From assembly GCA_903837355.1 (NCBI GenBank), contig CAILUI010000437.1, positions 1 through 53,700 on the forward strand: a stretch of 53,700 nucleotides of DNA, given 5' to 3'. This DNA is from an uncultured Victivallales bacterium. GTDB taxonomy: Bacteria > Verrucomicrobiota > Lentisphaeria > Oligosphaerales > JAFGRS01. The first letter of the stretch is position 1. Each line of letters opens with the position of its first letter. This document shows, piece by piece, positions 43,301 to 51,574 of the stretch. Under the pieces are notes generated by a model, which was given only the letters and a program-made list of their open reading frames with translations, made no database searches and was not told the DNA's origin. The position numbers and the translations under genes were made by a program.

Positions 43301-44247
43301 CGCAGCCGCCGGTAGATCTCCTTCAGAGCGTCCTCCGTGCTGCTGGTGGGATCCCGCTGCAAGCAGCGCACAAATGAACTACCCAACTCCGACGTGTCTA
43401 CCACCGCAATGCTGCTGACACCGGCTTGCTTCAGCGCAGTGAGCAACTCCATATTCAGGGACTCCAGCGCGGGCGCCAGCGGCTCCTCGCTACTCCCCTT
43501 CTTCTCATTGCCCTTGGGAGGCTCGCCAGCAAACACGGCTTCGGCCGTGTAGTAGACTGACGGATCCTCGACCTTCATGAGCTTAGACACTGCCATCTTG
43601 CGCGTGTTGTACATGACGCTCAACAGGTCCTGCGTCGTGTCGTACCCAATCGCCCGCAGGAACGTCGTAATCAGGAATTTCCGCCGACGCCGACGCCGGT
43701 CGAGGTAGATGAACATCAAGTCGTTAATGTCGAATTGTACTTCCATCCACGACCCGTGATCAGGGATGACGCGGAATGAGTACAACTGACGCCCGCTGGC
43801 GTGTCGGGACTTCTCAAAGCAGATGCCAGGCGACCGATGCAACTGGCTAACGATCACCCGTTCAGCGCCGTTAATGACAAAGCTGCCGCGCTCGGTCATG
43901 ATGGGGATATCCCCCATATAGACACGCTCTTCCTTGGTGTCCTTTGCCGTCTTCAGGCGGTAGACCACATGCAGAGGCGCCGCGAACGTGCCCCCATCCT
44001 TCATGCAGTCAACCAGCGGAATCTTGGGTTCGCCGATCTCGTAACGGACGAAGTCCAGGACGCAGTTCTGGTCAAAACTCTCAATCGGAAAGACTTCGAG
44101 AAAGACCTCCTGGAAACCCTTGCTTTCGCGCTGTTCCGGTGGTACGTCCAACTGCAGGAACTCCGCGTAAGACTGCAGCTGAATCCCGATCAGGTCGGGC
44201 ACCTCAAGGACGTCCCGAAGTTTCCCGAAATTGACTCGTTCACCCAT
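40345..44247 (-). CDS. rpoB: RNA polymerase beta subunit
   Basis: RpoB is the beta subunit of RNA polymerase, 1300 residues starting MGERVNFGKLRDVLEVPDLIG. The rifampicin-pocket region near residues 465-490 differs from E. coli: QLSQFMDQTNCLAELTNKRR has Thr for Asn518, Cys for Pro520, and Asn (residue 481, codon AAC at 42805-42807) for His526. Ser531 and Asp516 equivalents are kept. Other core motifs (PIETPEGPNIGLISSLA, GRHGNKG, GEMEVWALEAYGAA) are normal. It lies 139 bp after rplL, with a perfect palindrome in between, and abuts rpoC. Confidence 0.98.
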   Translation of the reverse strand: MGERVNFGKLRDVLEVPDLIGIQLQSYAEFLQLDVPPEQRESKGFQEVFLEVFPIESFDQNCVLDFVRYEIGEPKIPLVDCMKDGGTFAAPLHVVYRLKTAKDTKEERVYMGDIPIMTERGSFVINGAERVIVSQLHRSPGICFEKSRHASGRQLYSFRVIPDHGSWMEVQFDINDLMFIYLDRRRRRRKFLITTFLRAIGYDTTQDLLSVMYNTRKMAVSKLMKVEDPSVYYTAEAVFAGEPPKGNEKKGSSEEPLAPALESLNMELLTALKQAGVSSIAVVDTSELGSSFVRCLQRDPTSSTEDALKEIYRRLRPGDPPNVSNARQLFKRLFFDVRRYDLGLVGRHKINQKLADIFQLLKIAPPAEAVRTLAKEDLVAGTAYMMKLQNENGPEDDIDHLGRRRIRTVGELLQNQCRVGLVRTERLVRERMTLFDMNAEEVTPSKLVNPKALAGVIRDFFGRNQLSQFMDQTNCLAELTNKRRLSALGPGGLSRERAGFEVRDVHSSHYGRVCPIETPEGPNIGLISSLALYGHINRFGFIETPYRRVKDGRVTDEIDFLAADVEERYVIAQANAPLDDKGRFANDYVLSRHRGDSGEHPAKDVQYMDVSPKQLISAAAGLIPFLEHNDANRALMGSNMQRQAVPLIRAEAPYVGTGLEGVAARDSRAVLMADRDGIVASATAERIIVTPDGKLPEDAAEQALVRTYQLYKFMRSNASTIINQRPVVRTGDRVKAGDVIADGASTDGGELALGRNVKVAFMPWRGYNFEDAIVLSERLVKDDVYTSIHISEYDIVARDTKLGPEEITRDIPNVGEEALRNLDSEGAVRIGAEVKAGDILVGKITPKSETELAPEERLLRAIFGEKAADVKDSSLVVSGGCSGIVMDVRIERRVDPTKEKMSRQEIRRQIKEAGNAHKTQLGETLDELADKLADILLGSKLTVPVYSSERAGGGEIIPADRKITKVMLKRLAQNYDSYTMAEGPAKDQIDDVLKAFRIRIRDITMRRDETIERLEKGDGSDPGVIKSVKVYVASKRRVSVGDKMAGRHGNKGIVAKVVPVEDLPFMADGTPVDIVLNPLGVPSRMNVGQVLETHVGWAASVLGLKVASPVFDGMNEKRIHELLREAMQVKVEEMGWSVTAEGRVVDGAGRDRSEGFVADDGKTRLFDGRTGAPFAQRVMVGQIYMLKLDHLVVNKIHARAVGPYSLVTQQPLGGKAQHGGQRFGEMEVWALEAYGAAHTLQEMLTVKSDDVVGRTKIYESIMRGDNTLEAGTPESFNVLMREMMSLCLDVRVKHGKAALA

Positions 44248-44316
44248 GCTGTGCGCCTCACGTGGAAAAGTTGCTCAGAAATGCCGACCAGTCACATCTA
44301 CGCGACAAAGGAAAGC

Positions 44317-44344
44317 TGGGAGGTCGGCTCGAGCCGACCTCCCA
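44317..44344 (-). terminator. Perfect 28-nt palindrome between rplL and rpoB
   Basis: Positions 44317-44330 and 44331-44344 are exact reverse complements (arms TGGGAGGTCGGCTC and GAGCCGACCTCCCA). The hairpin lies 41 nt past the rplL stop and is followed on the minus strand by a short pyrimidine stretch, TTTCCTTTG. This is where E. coli has its rplL-rpoB attenuator and RNase III site, so a partial terminator or processing hairpin is likely. Confidence 0.75.
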
Positions 44345-44385
44345 ACGTCCTCCATACAGTACACAAGGTGCGAAACCGCACGCGT

Positions 44386-44799
44386 CTACTTCAGCTCGAC
44401 GGTAGCGCCGACCTCCTCCAGTTTGGCCTTCATCTTCTGGGCCTCTTCCTTGGTAACACCGTCCTTGACAGTCTTCGGCGCCTCTGTCACCAAGTCCTTG
44501 GCCTCCTTGAGCCCAAGTCCAGTGATCTCACGCACGACCTTAATCACGGAGATCTTCTTCTCCCCGCTCGCCACCAGGACGACGTCGAACTCAGTCTTCT
44601 CCTCAACTGCGGGGGCACCGGCAGCACCTGCACCCGGAGCGGCGACGGCGGCAACAGCCATCGGCGCAGCGGCGCTGACACCCAGACGCTGCTCAAGCGC
44701 CTTCACGAGTTGAGACAGCTCCAGTACCGTGAGCTTCTCGACATAGGAGATGAACTTGTCCATCTCCTCCGACACGACCACCTTGGTTTCGTCAGACAT
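44386..44799 (-). CDS. rplL: 50S ribosomal protein L7/L12
   Basis: L7/L12 is the stalk protein that recruits translation factors. The 137-residue protein has an N-terminal dimerisation helix (VEKLTVLELSQLVKALEQRLGV), an Ala/Pro-rich hinge and the C-terminal domain (FDVVLVASGEKKISVIKVVREITGLGLKEAKDLV). The start adds about 10 residues relative to E. coli. It is followed by the palindromic attenuator before rpoB. Confidence 0.98.
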   Translation of the reverse strand: MSDETKVVVSEEMDKFISYVEKLTVLELSQLVKALEQRLGVSAAAPMAVAAVAAPGAGAAGAPAVEEKTEFDVVLVASGEKKISVIKVVREITGLGLKEAKDLVTEAPKTVKDGVTKEEAQKMKAKLEEVGATVELK

Positions 44800-44821
44800 G
44801 CTTGGATTCCTCTGCGCTTTA

Positions 44822-45346
44822 TCAGGCTGCTTTCTCTTTCTGACACAGATACGCGTTCAGCACAAACACCACGCTTGCTACCTTGGCATTCAGCACCTGG
44901 ACCATCTGCGAGGCCGGAGCCTGCAGCAATCCCAGAAGCTGCGCCTGGAGAACCTCACGCGGCGGCAGGTCTGCCAACGCCACCGCTTGCGCCCCTGTAC
45001 AGAGCTTACCCTCGACAACAGCGAGCTTGATGACAGCTCCTGCCCGAGTCTTCGCAAAATCGCGCAACACCTTGGCTACCCCGACCGGATCCACACCACC
45101 ACTGACCAGCGCCGTATCCAGCTTCACGTCAGCCTGTCCTAACGTTGCCAGCCCGCTCGCTGCCGCAGCAATGCTCAGCAAGCGGTTGGGAACGACGTGG
45201 CACTCGCTCCCGCACTTGGTCAACGCGCTGCGCAGGTTTCGGAAATCGGCGGCCGTCAAGCCCTTGAACCCGATCAGGAACAGACTCGAAGAGGACTGGA
45301 TCAGAGCGCCGATGTCGTGGACTAGTTGTGTCTTTTCTGCTCTCAT
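44822..45346 (-). CDS. rplJ: 50S ribosomal protein L10
   Basis: L10 anchors the L7/L12 stalk. The 174-residue product has the RNA-binding N-terminal domain (FLIGFKGLTAADFRNLRSALTK, VVPNRLLSIAA) and a helical tail for L7/L12. The gap to rplA is only 5 nt, so the long L10 leader that controls rplJL in E. coli is absent here. Confidence 0.97.
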   Translation of the reverse strand: MRAEKTQLVHDIGALIQSSSSLFLIGFKGLTAADFRNLRSALTKCGSECHVVPNRLLSIAAAASGLATLGQADVKLDTALVSGGVDPVGVAKVLRDFAKTRAGAVIKLAVVEGKLCTGAQAVALADLPPREVLQAQLLGLLQAPASQMVQVLNAKVASVVFVLNAYLCQKEKAA

Positions 45347-45351
45347 CGGTC

Positions 45352-46047
45352 CTATGCCTTCACCATGTCCTTGAGGTCCAGCCGAATCCCCGGACTCATC
45401 GTGGCGCTCAACGTGGCAGACAGCACATAGGTACCCTTGGCCGTTGCCGGCCTCGCACGCAGTACGGTATGAGTGGCCACCTCAGCGTTCTCGACTAAGT
45501 CCTCCGGCGTGAAACTCACCTTGCCGATTGGCATGTGCACGCATCCGGCACGGTCACAGCGGTACTCTACACGCCCACCCTTGGCTTCCTGAACAGCCGT
45601 GCCCGTGTTGTCGGTCACCGTCCCGGTCTTGGGATTGGGCATGAGTCCACGTGGGCCAAGTATCCGCCCCAGCGTCCTCACCACACGCATCGCGTCAGGA
45701 GTAGCGATCAGTACATCAAACTCCAGCCAACCGCCCTTTATGCGCTCCAGTAGATCCTCAAAGCCAACAACATCGGCACCAGCATCGCGCGCCTTCTGGG
45801 CTGAGTCCCCCTCAGCGATGACAGCCACCCGCACCTTCTTGCCAGTCCCTTTGGGCAGGACGATCGCGCCACGGACAACCTGGTCCGACTGCCGCGGGTC
45901 AATCCCGAGCCTGAAGGCGATCTCTACGGTCTCGTCAAACTTCGGTACCGGCATACCCTTCAGGAGCTTTACGGCTTCTGCTAAGGCATACCGCGACTGG
46001 CGGTCGACGCTCACTAAACGGGCCCGATAAAGCTTACTTCTCTTCAT
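45352..46047 (-). CDS. rplA: 50S ribosomal protein L1
   Basis: L1 forms the mobile L1 stalk near the E site and can repress its own operon. The 231 residues include VRVAVIAEGDSAQKARDAGADVVG, LGRILGPRGLMPNPKTGTVT and the usual C-terminal domain (KTGTVTDN, VSFTPEDLVENAEV). Its start overlaps the end of rplK by 14 nt, implying coupled translation. Confidence 0.98.
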   Translation of the reverse strand: MKRSKLYRARLVSVDRQSRYALAEAVKLLKGMPVPKFDETVEIAFRLGIDPRQSDQVVRGAIVLPKGTGKKVRVAVIAEGDSAQKARDAGADVVGFEDLLERIKGGWLEFDVLIATPDAMRVVRTLGRILGPRGLMPNPKTGTVTDNTGTAVQEAKGGRVEYRCDRAGCVHMPIGKVSFTPEDLVENAEVATHTVLRARPATAKGTYVLSATLSATMSPGIRLDLKDMVKA

Positions 46048-46468
46048 CGGCCACCTCGATTCCCATGCTGCGCGCCGTGCCCGCGATGATCTTCACTGCC
46101 GCGTCCACGTCCGTCGTGTTCAGGTCTTCCTTCTTGATCTCGGCGATCTGCACCAGATCCTTACGTGTGACCTTGCCGACCTTTTCCCGACCGGCGGTCT
46201 TGGAGCCGCTGGCCAGATTCGCTGCTTTCTTCAGAAGGATTGCAGCCGGGGGGCTCTTGGTCACAAAAGTGAAGGAGCGATCCTGATAGACCGTAATGAC
46301 CACTGGAATGATCAGACCGGCCTGGGACTGTGTCGCGGCGTTGAACTGCTTGCAGAACTCCATGATGTTGACCCCCGCCTGACCGAGAGCGGGACCAACC
46401 GGAGGCGCTGGATTCGCTGCCCCCGCAGGGATCTGCAGTCGCACTACGCCTACGACTTTCTTTGCCAT
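46034..46468 (-). CDS. rplK: 50S ribosomal protein L11
   Basis: L11 is part of the GTPase-associated centre and the thiostrepton site. The 144 residues carry LQIPAGAANPAPPVGPALGQAGVNIMEFCKQFN and the C-terminal rRNA-binding domain (GTARSMGIEV). Conserved prolines of the thiostrepton-binding N-terminal domain are present. GGAGAAAGGG precedes the ATG. Confidence 0.98.
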   Translation of the reverse strand: MAKKVVGVVRLQIPAGAANPAPPVGPALGQAGVNIMEFCKQFNAATQSQAGLIIPVVITVYQDRSFTFVTKSPPAAILLKKAANLASGSKTAGREKVGKVTRKDLVQIAEIKKEDLNTTDVDAAVKIIAGTARSMGIEVADEEK

Positions 46469-46563
46469 CGTGCCCTTTCTCCACGCCGCTGGTCAGAGTT
46501 GGCAGGTACTCTCCCAGGAGCGCGTGTGCTGTGTTACAGCTTGAAGCCCGAGCCACCCTTCGT

Positions 46564-47130
46564 TCAGGTGCGCTCGACCTGCCAATACTCCACTTCCACC
46601 GGGGTGGAGCGCCCAAAAATGGTCACTGACACGCGCAACTTGCCGCGGCCAGCATCCACATTCTCGATTACGCCCTCGAAGTTCTCAAAGGCCCCGTCAC
46701 GAATGGTGATACTCTCACCGATCTGGAACTGTACTTTGGGCTTGCTGCCTTCCTCGCTCGCCTTACACTGGACCAGCATATCGTCCACTTCGTTCTGCGG
46801 AAGCGGTCGCGGCTTCTCGCCGCCCATAAAACCGATAATGCCTTGCGTGTCACGGATGAAGTACCAAGCCTTGTGGTTGGGCTGCCCGTTTTCCTCCAGC
46901 AGGCAGGCCTTCATCAAGATGTAGCCAGGGTAGAGCTTGCGCTCAGAGGTGACGCGCCGTCCCTGACGGCGCTCGGATACCTTCTCAGTCGGTATCACGA
47001 CGTCCAGAACCAAGTCGCCAACCCCCTCCACTTCGCGGCGGCGCTCAATGCTGTTCTTGACCCGGAATTCCTGGCCAGACATAGTCTGAACCACGAACCA
47101 CTGTGCACGGTCCTGCTGGGTGTCGCTCAT
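46564..47130 (-). CDS. nusG: Transcription termination/antitermination factor NusG
   Basis: NusG binds RNA polymerase, suppresses pausing, and links it to Rho or the ribosome. The 188-residue protein has the NGN domain (WFVVQTMSGQEFRVKNSIERR, LYPGYILMKACL, PNHKAWYFIRDTQGIIGFMG) and a C-terminal KOW domain (IRDGAFENFEGVIENVDAGRGKLRVSVTIFGRSTPVEV). It stands between secE and rplK in the standard order. Confidence 0.97.
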   Translation of the reverse strand: MSDTQQDRAQWFVVQTMSGQEFRVKNSIERRREVEGVGDLVLDVVIPTEKVSERRQGRRVTSERKLYPGYILMKACLLEENGQPNHKAWYFIRDTQGIIGFMGGEKPRPLPQNEVDDMLVQCKASEEGSKPKVQFQIGESITIRDGAFENFEGVIENVDAGRGKLRVSVTIFGRSTPVEVEYWQVERT

Positions 47131-47183
47131 CGCTGCGCTGTTCCGCTCTAAACTTCGTCATGCCGCGCGGCCAACGCCGCAGG

Positions 47184-47384
47184 TCACCGGCCGACCGTGA
47201 GGAGTTGAATGACTGCTTTGACGACCCAGTCGGTCACGCCTACGAACGCGGTAAGAATACCTACCGACACAATCACAACCAACGTGGAGTCAACGAGCTC
47301 GCTCCAGCCAGGCCAGGTGCACTTACGCAGCTCGCTGAGAGTTTCGTGGTAGACTGTAGTGATCTTTTCGATCGGGTTGATCAT
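47184..47384 (-). CDS. secE: Preprotein translocase subunit SecE
   Basis: SecE is the small clamp subunit of the SecYEG channel. From the ATG at 47384 it has 66 residues: an amphipathic helix (EKITTVYHETLSELRKCTWPGWSELVDST) and one transmembrane helix (LVVIVSVGILTAFVGVTDWVV). This is the short, single-span form typical of most bacteria. A longer frame to 47438 overlaps the tRNA-secE spacer and is unlikely. It lies between trpT and nusG. Confidence 0.95.
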   Translation of the reverse strand: MINPIEKITTVYHETLSELRKCTWPGWSELVDSTLVVIVSVGILTAFVGVTDWVVKAVIQLLTVGR

Positions 47385-47444
47385 GGGCCCTGGTCCCGAG
47401 GTTTCGTTAGCACCCTTTCCGGGTGCCCGCCGTGCCAACGTATC

Positions 47445-47520
47445 TGGCAGGTGAGACAGGGCTCGAACCTGCGACCTGCGGTTTTGGAGACCGCTGCTCT
47501 ACCAACTGAGCTACTCACCT
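47445..47520 (-). tRNA. trpT: tRNA-Trp (anticodon CCA), CCA end encoded
   Basis: The 7-bp acceptor stem AGGTGAG/CTCACCT (minus strand), D-arm AGCTCAGTTGGTAGAGC, anticodon arm GCGGT-CTCCAAA-ACCGC with anticodon CCA, and TPsiC loop GGTTCGAGCC are all visible. The discriminator G is followed by encoded CCA. It lies between rpmG and secE. Confidence 0.96.
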
Positions 47521-47544
47521 ACACCGAACCTGGTGACCGTGCCT

Positions 47545-47697
47545 TCACCGCGTCTCGCGATGCAGGGTCGGTTTCCGTTCAAAGGGGCAGAACTTCTTGA
47601 GTTCAAGACGCCCTGTCGTATTGCGACGATTCTTAACAGTACTGTAATTGCGCCGCTTGCACTCTGTGCAGGCCATCGTGATGATTTCGCCCGGCAT
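47545..47697 (-). CDS. rpmG: 50S ribosomal protein L33
   Basis: L33 is a small E-site-proximal protein. It was found by translating the minus strand of the tuf-trpT gap: 50 residues starting MPGEIITMACTEC and ending KPTLHRETR. The first zinc knuckle CTEC (Cys10, Cys13) is intact. The second, CxxC in zinc-binding L33, is CPFE (Cys37, Glu40), so one ligand is replaced and zinc binding is doubtful. GAGGG precedes the ATG. The order tuf-rpmG-trpT-secE is common. Confidence 0.94.
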   Translation of the reverse strand: MPGEIITMACTECKRRNYSTVKNRRNTTGRLELKKFCPFERKPTLHRETR

Positions 47698-47777
47698 GCT
47701 CTCGCCCTCGCTAAACCTAGGTAGTTGGCTCTCCTCATCAGACCCCCCCTAGGCTGGGGTTCCTGGTAGAAGCCCAC

Positions 47778-47809
47778 GGCGCTCGCGACGGACAAGCCGC
47801 GCGAGCGCC
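47778..47809 (-). terminator. Hairpin between tuf and rpmG
   Basis: A perfect 10-bp stem GGCGCTCGCG/CGCGAGCGCC (47778-47787/47800-47809) with a 12-nt loop lies 28 nt past the tuf stop. It has no T-tract. An attenuator or processing hairpin that lets tuf be expressed above rpmG-secE-nusG is the likely role. Confidence 0.55.
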
Positions 47810-47836
47810 ATGCTTCCATTGCACCGACCGCTACAC

Positions 47837-49045
<1,209 letters not shown>

Positions 49046-49103
49046 CTTCGTTTACCTTCTGACTTATAAGGTCGCCAACTGCCTTCGACTGCGTACACCC
49101 GGA

Positions 49104-49155
49104 GGGCTATGACAGCCCTTGACCCTCTGCCCTGTACCCGCCTGTTACCAGCGGG
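49104..49155 (-). promoter_or_regulatory. Hairpins in the thrT-tuf spacer
   Basis: GGGCT/AGCCC (49104-49118) and CCCGC/GCGGG (49137-49155) hairpins lie in the 174-nt spacer between thrT and tuf. They may serve tRNA processing or tuf leader structure. No ribosome binding site masking is seen, and AGAAGGT before the tuf ATG is free. Confidence 0.35.
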
Positions 49156-49219
49156 AATCCGACCTGGACTTAAACCTGGTTCCTGGCGTCTCTTTGCGGC
49201 TTGCGTTCTGGAGGTGATC

Positions 49220-49295
<76 letters not shown>

Positions 49296-49317
49296 ACCCC
49301 TGAACACAAGACTGAGT

Positions 49318-49345
49318 ACTATAGAAGCCAAAGCCATCTTCGCAA
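49318..49345 (-). promoter_or_regulatory. Promoter of the thrT-tuf operon
   Basis: TTGCGA (49340-49345) and TATAGT (49318-49323) with 16 bp spacing, about 22 nt upstream of the tRNA-Thr 5' end. The -10 matches consensus at five of six positions. Confidence 0.65.
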
Positions 49346-49430
49346 GCCAGTCACAGAGCTTTTTTGTGGGATACCATACCTTGGCTCAGGACGGGCAGCG
49401 GCTGCGCACCTACCTACTCTTAGCAGCGGG

Positions 49431-51314
49431 TCAGGCAGAGTCCCGACTGGGATCGGCTGCGTCTGCGTCGACTGCGGCCGACGCTGTCTCCGGAGCGCTT
49501 GCGACCGGCTCTTCGGGAGGCGCGTTCGCGGCGATCGCCTCCTCCGTGCGTGCTGCACCAGGGTTCTCCGTCCCCTCTGGCGACGGGCTCGCCTCGATGC
49601 TGGCCTTAGCGAAGGCCTCGTCAAAGACGTTGCCCACAGCCACCAAGTCATCGCCCGGGCGCAAATCCATGCTGAGCCCGCGCACGCTGTCCAAATCTGC
49701 GGCGTAGGCCGTGTCTTCGGAGGCGTCCTTCAGACTGAGGCCAATGCGACGCTCCTCGGCGTCGATCTTGACCACGCGCGCCTTGACCGGGTCCCCGACG
49801 TTGACAACGTCCCGAACACGGTTGACCCGCTCCCCGGAGAGTTGGGAGATGTGGATCAACCCGTCCACGCCGTTGGCCAGCTCGACGAAGGCGCCAAACG
49901 ATGCGAGCTTGGTGATCTTGCCCTCAACCACATCGCCAACATGGTAGTGCTGCTCGATGCTTGACCACGGGTCGTCCATCAGTTGCCGCATGCCGAGAGA
50001 GATGCGCTGCTGGGCCGGGTCGATATCCAGGATGATCGCCTCGACTTCTTGGCCACGCTGAAGGACCTCACTGGGGTGGTTGATCTTGCGGGTCCAGCTC
50101 ATGTCACTCACGTGGATCATGCCGTCGATGTCGTCCTGTATCTGGACGAAGGCACCGTAGCTGGTCATGTTCCGCACCTTGCCGACGATCTTGGTTCCCT
50201 TGGGGAACTGCAGGGCGATCAGTTCCCAGGGGTTGGCCAGAGTCTGGCGCAAACCGAGGCTGATCTTGCGGGCGTCCTTCTGCACGTCCAGAACAACCGC
50301 CTCGACCTCGTCGCCTACCTGCAACACGTCGCTGGCCCGATTGATCTTCTTCGTCCAACTCATCTCGGACACATGGATCAACCCCTCAATGCCCTCCTCC
50401 AACTCCACAAAGCCGCCGTACGGCATCACGTTGACCACACGGCCCTTTACTCTGGATGATACCGGGTACTTGACGTCGACGGTGTCCCAGGGGTTGCCTT
50501 CCTTCTGCTTAAGGCCAAGGCTGACGCGGTGACGATCGCGATCAACGTCGAGAATCATCACGTCGATTTCCTGACCGACTTTGACGATCTCGCTCGGGTG
50601 ATTCACACGGCCCCATGACATGTCGGTAATGTGCAGCAACCCATCCATGCCGCTCAGATCGACGAACGCGCCGAAGTCGGTAATGTTCTTCACGACGCCG
50701 CGGCGGATCTCGTTAGGTTTCAGCTCGGATAGCAGCCGGGCACGCTGTTCGGCGCGTGCCTCCTCGAGCAGTTCCCGCCGCGAGACCACGATATTGCGCC
50801 GGTCCGGGTTGATCTTGAGGATCTTGAAATCCTCTTCCTTACCCACGTAGTCATCGAGGTTCCGCACCGGCCCAAGGTCGACCTGAGATCCGGGGAGGAA
50901 GGCTTCGACACCAACGTCCACGATAAGACCGCCCTTGACGCGGTGCCTCACCATGCCGCGGATATTGCCGCCCTCCTTGTAGTTCAGCACAATATTGTCC
51001 CAGGCCTTCTGCAATTCGGCCTTACGGACGCTGAGGACGGGCATGCTATCCTCATCTTCAATTTCCTCGAGGTAGACGTCCACAGTCTGGCCGACGGCCA
51101 GGCTGGCCCAGTCCCGGAACTCCTCACGGTCCACGAAACCCTCGGCCTTGTAGCCGATATCGAGGAGCACGCCATTGTCGCGCTTTTCCGCGATCTTGCC
51201 GGTGATGATGCGACCTTCCTGGAATGAGGACTTGGCGGTCTGCTCCAGCAACTGCTCCATGCTGGGCATGTTGTCGAGTTCGACGTTGCTGGGCTGGTTG
51301 GTGTTTGTTGCCAT
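49431..51314 (-). CDS. rpsA: 30S ribosomal protein S1
   Basis: S1 binds mRNA upstream of the start site and helps unfold it for initiation. The 627-residue protein has six S1 (OB-fold) repeats, at roughly 30-100, 115-190, 200-275, 285-360, 370-445 and 455-530. The last four contain the FGAFVDL-type RNA-binding core (DFGAFVDL, YGGFVEL, YGAFVQI, FGAFVEL). An acidic, Ala/Pro-rich tail of about 95 residues follows. The ATG at 51314 (MATNTNQPSN) is chosen. A longer frame to 51359 lacks support. A direct repeat AAGAGTAGTC lies immediately upstream of the start. Confidence 0.95.
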   Translation of the reverse strand: MATNTNQPSNVELDNMPSMEQLLEQTAKSSFQEGRIITGKIAEKRDNGVLLDIGYKAEGFVDREEFRDWASLAVGQTVDVYLEEIEDEDSMPVLSVRKAELQKAWDNIVLNYKEGGNIRGMVRHRVKGGLIVDVGVEAFLPGSQVDLGPVRNLDDYVGKEEDFKILKINPDRRNIVVSRRELLEEARAEQRARLLSELKPNEIRRGVVKNITDFGAFVDLSGMDGLLHITDMSWGRVNHPSEIVKVGQEIDVMILDVDRDRHRVSLGLKQKEGNPWDTVDVKYPVSSRVKGRVVNVMPYGGFVELEEGIEGLIHVSEMSWTKKINRASDVLQVGDEVEAVVLDVQKDARKISLGLRQTLANPWELIALQFPKGTKIVGKVRNMTSYGAFVQIQDDIDGMIHVSDMSWTRKINHPSEVLQRGQEVEAIILDIDPAQQRISLGMRQLMDDPWSSIEQHYHVGDVVEGKITKLASFGAFVELANGVDGLIHISQLSGERVNRVRDVVNVGDPVKARVVKIDAEERRIGLSLKDASEDTAYAADLDSVRGLSMDLRPGDDLVAVGNVFDEAFAKASIEASPSPEGTENPGAARTEEAIAANAPPEEPVASAPETASAAVDADAADPSRDSA

Positions 51315-51341
51315 GACTACTCTTGTTCCCCGACTACTCTT
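51315..51341 (-). repeat. Direct repeat next to the rpsA start
   Basis: AAGAGTAGTC occurs twice on the minus strand, at 51315-51324 and 51332-51341, the first copy ending at the ATG. It could be a translational operator for S1 autocontrol or chance. Confidence 0.45.
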
Positions 51342-51368
51342 CCCTGCGGGCAGACGCACACCAGGAGA

Positions 51369-51396
51369 ATGGCCTGGATGGGGCCTAATGGGGCCT
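51369..51396 (-). repeat. Decameric repeats in the rpsA leader
   Basis: AGGCCCCAT occurs at 51388-51396 and 51378-51386, with a shorter AGGCCAT at 51369-51375, a 10-nt period. The wording is close to the GGTCCYATTA repeats at 4585-4620. Confidence 0.5.
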
Positions 51397-51450
51397 TGTT
51401 GCCGCTACAGGACCGAACCCTTTACCTTAGCCGGTGAGGGCTTCTGCGCA

Positions 51451-51501
51451 AGCACTCCGGAAGGCGAAAATCGCGAATACCCCCTCATCAGGGGGAGTGC
51501 T
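51451..51501 (-). promoter_or_regulatory. Three-way-junction-like leader element upstream of rpsA
   Basis: On the minus strand AGCACTCC and GGAGTGCT (51494-51501/51451-51458) close a 51-nt element. The inside holds CCC(CC)-TGATGA-(GG)GGG and GCGA-TTT-TCGC hairpins, giving a compact three-stem fold. It lies 137 nt before rpsA and 74 nt after the kinase-like gene. Either a leader RNA or an imperfect terminator of the upstream gene. Confidence 0.4.
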
Positions 51502-51574
51502 ATCACTTCCTGGTGGGTCCGCGCGGGCTGGCGCGCGGCCGCTGACCAGGTCGCGAGGGCACGCGGTCCTGGTC

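Noticed and set aside
49137..49200. Additional truncated tRNA in the thrT-tuf spacer
   Set aside because: A GGTTTAAGTCC-like stretch recalls a TPsiC arm, but there is no matching acceptor stem or anticodon arm.
51451..51501. CTGATGAG on the minus strand recalls the hammerhead ribozyme core
   Set aside because: The required GAAA segment after stem II is missing, and the second strand of the core does not pair. The fold is better explained by three simple stems.
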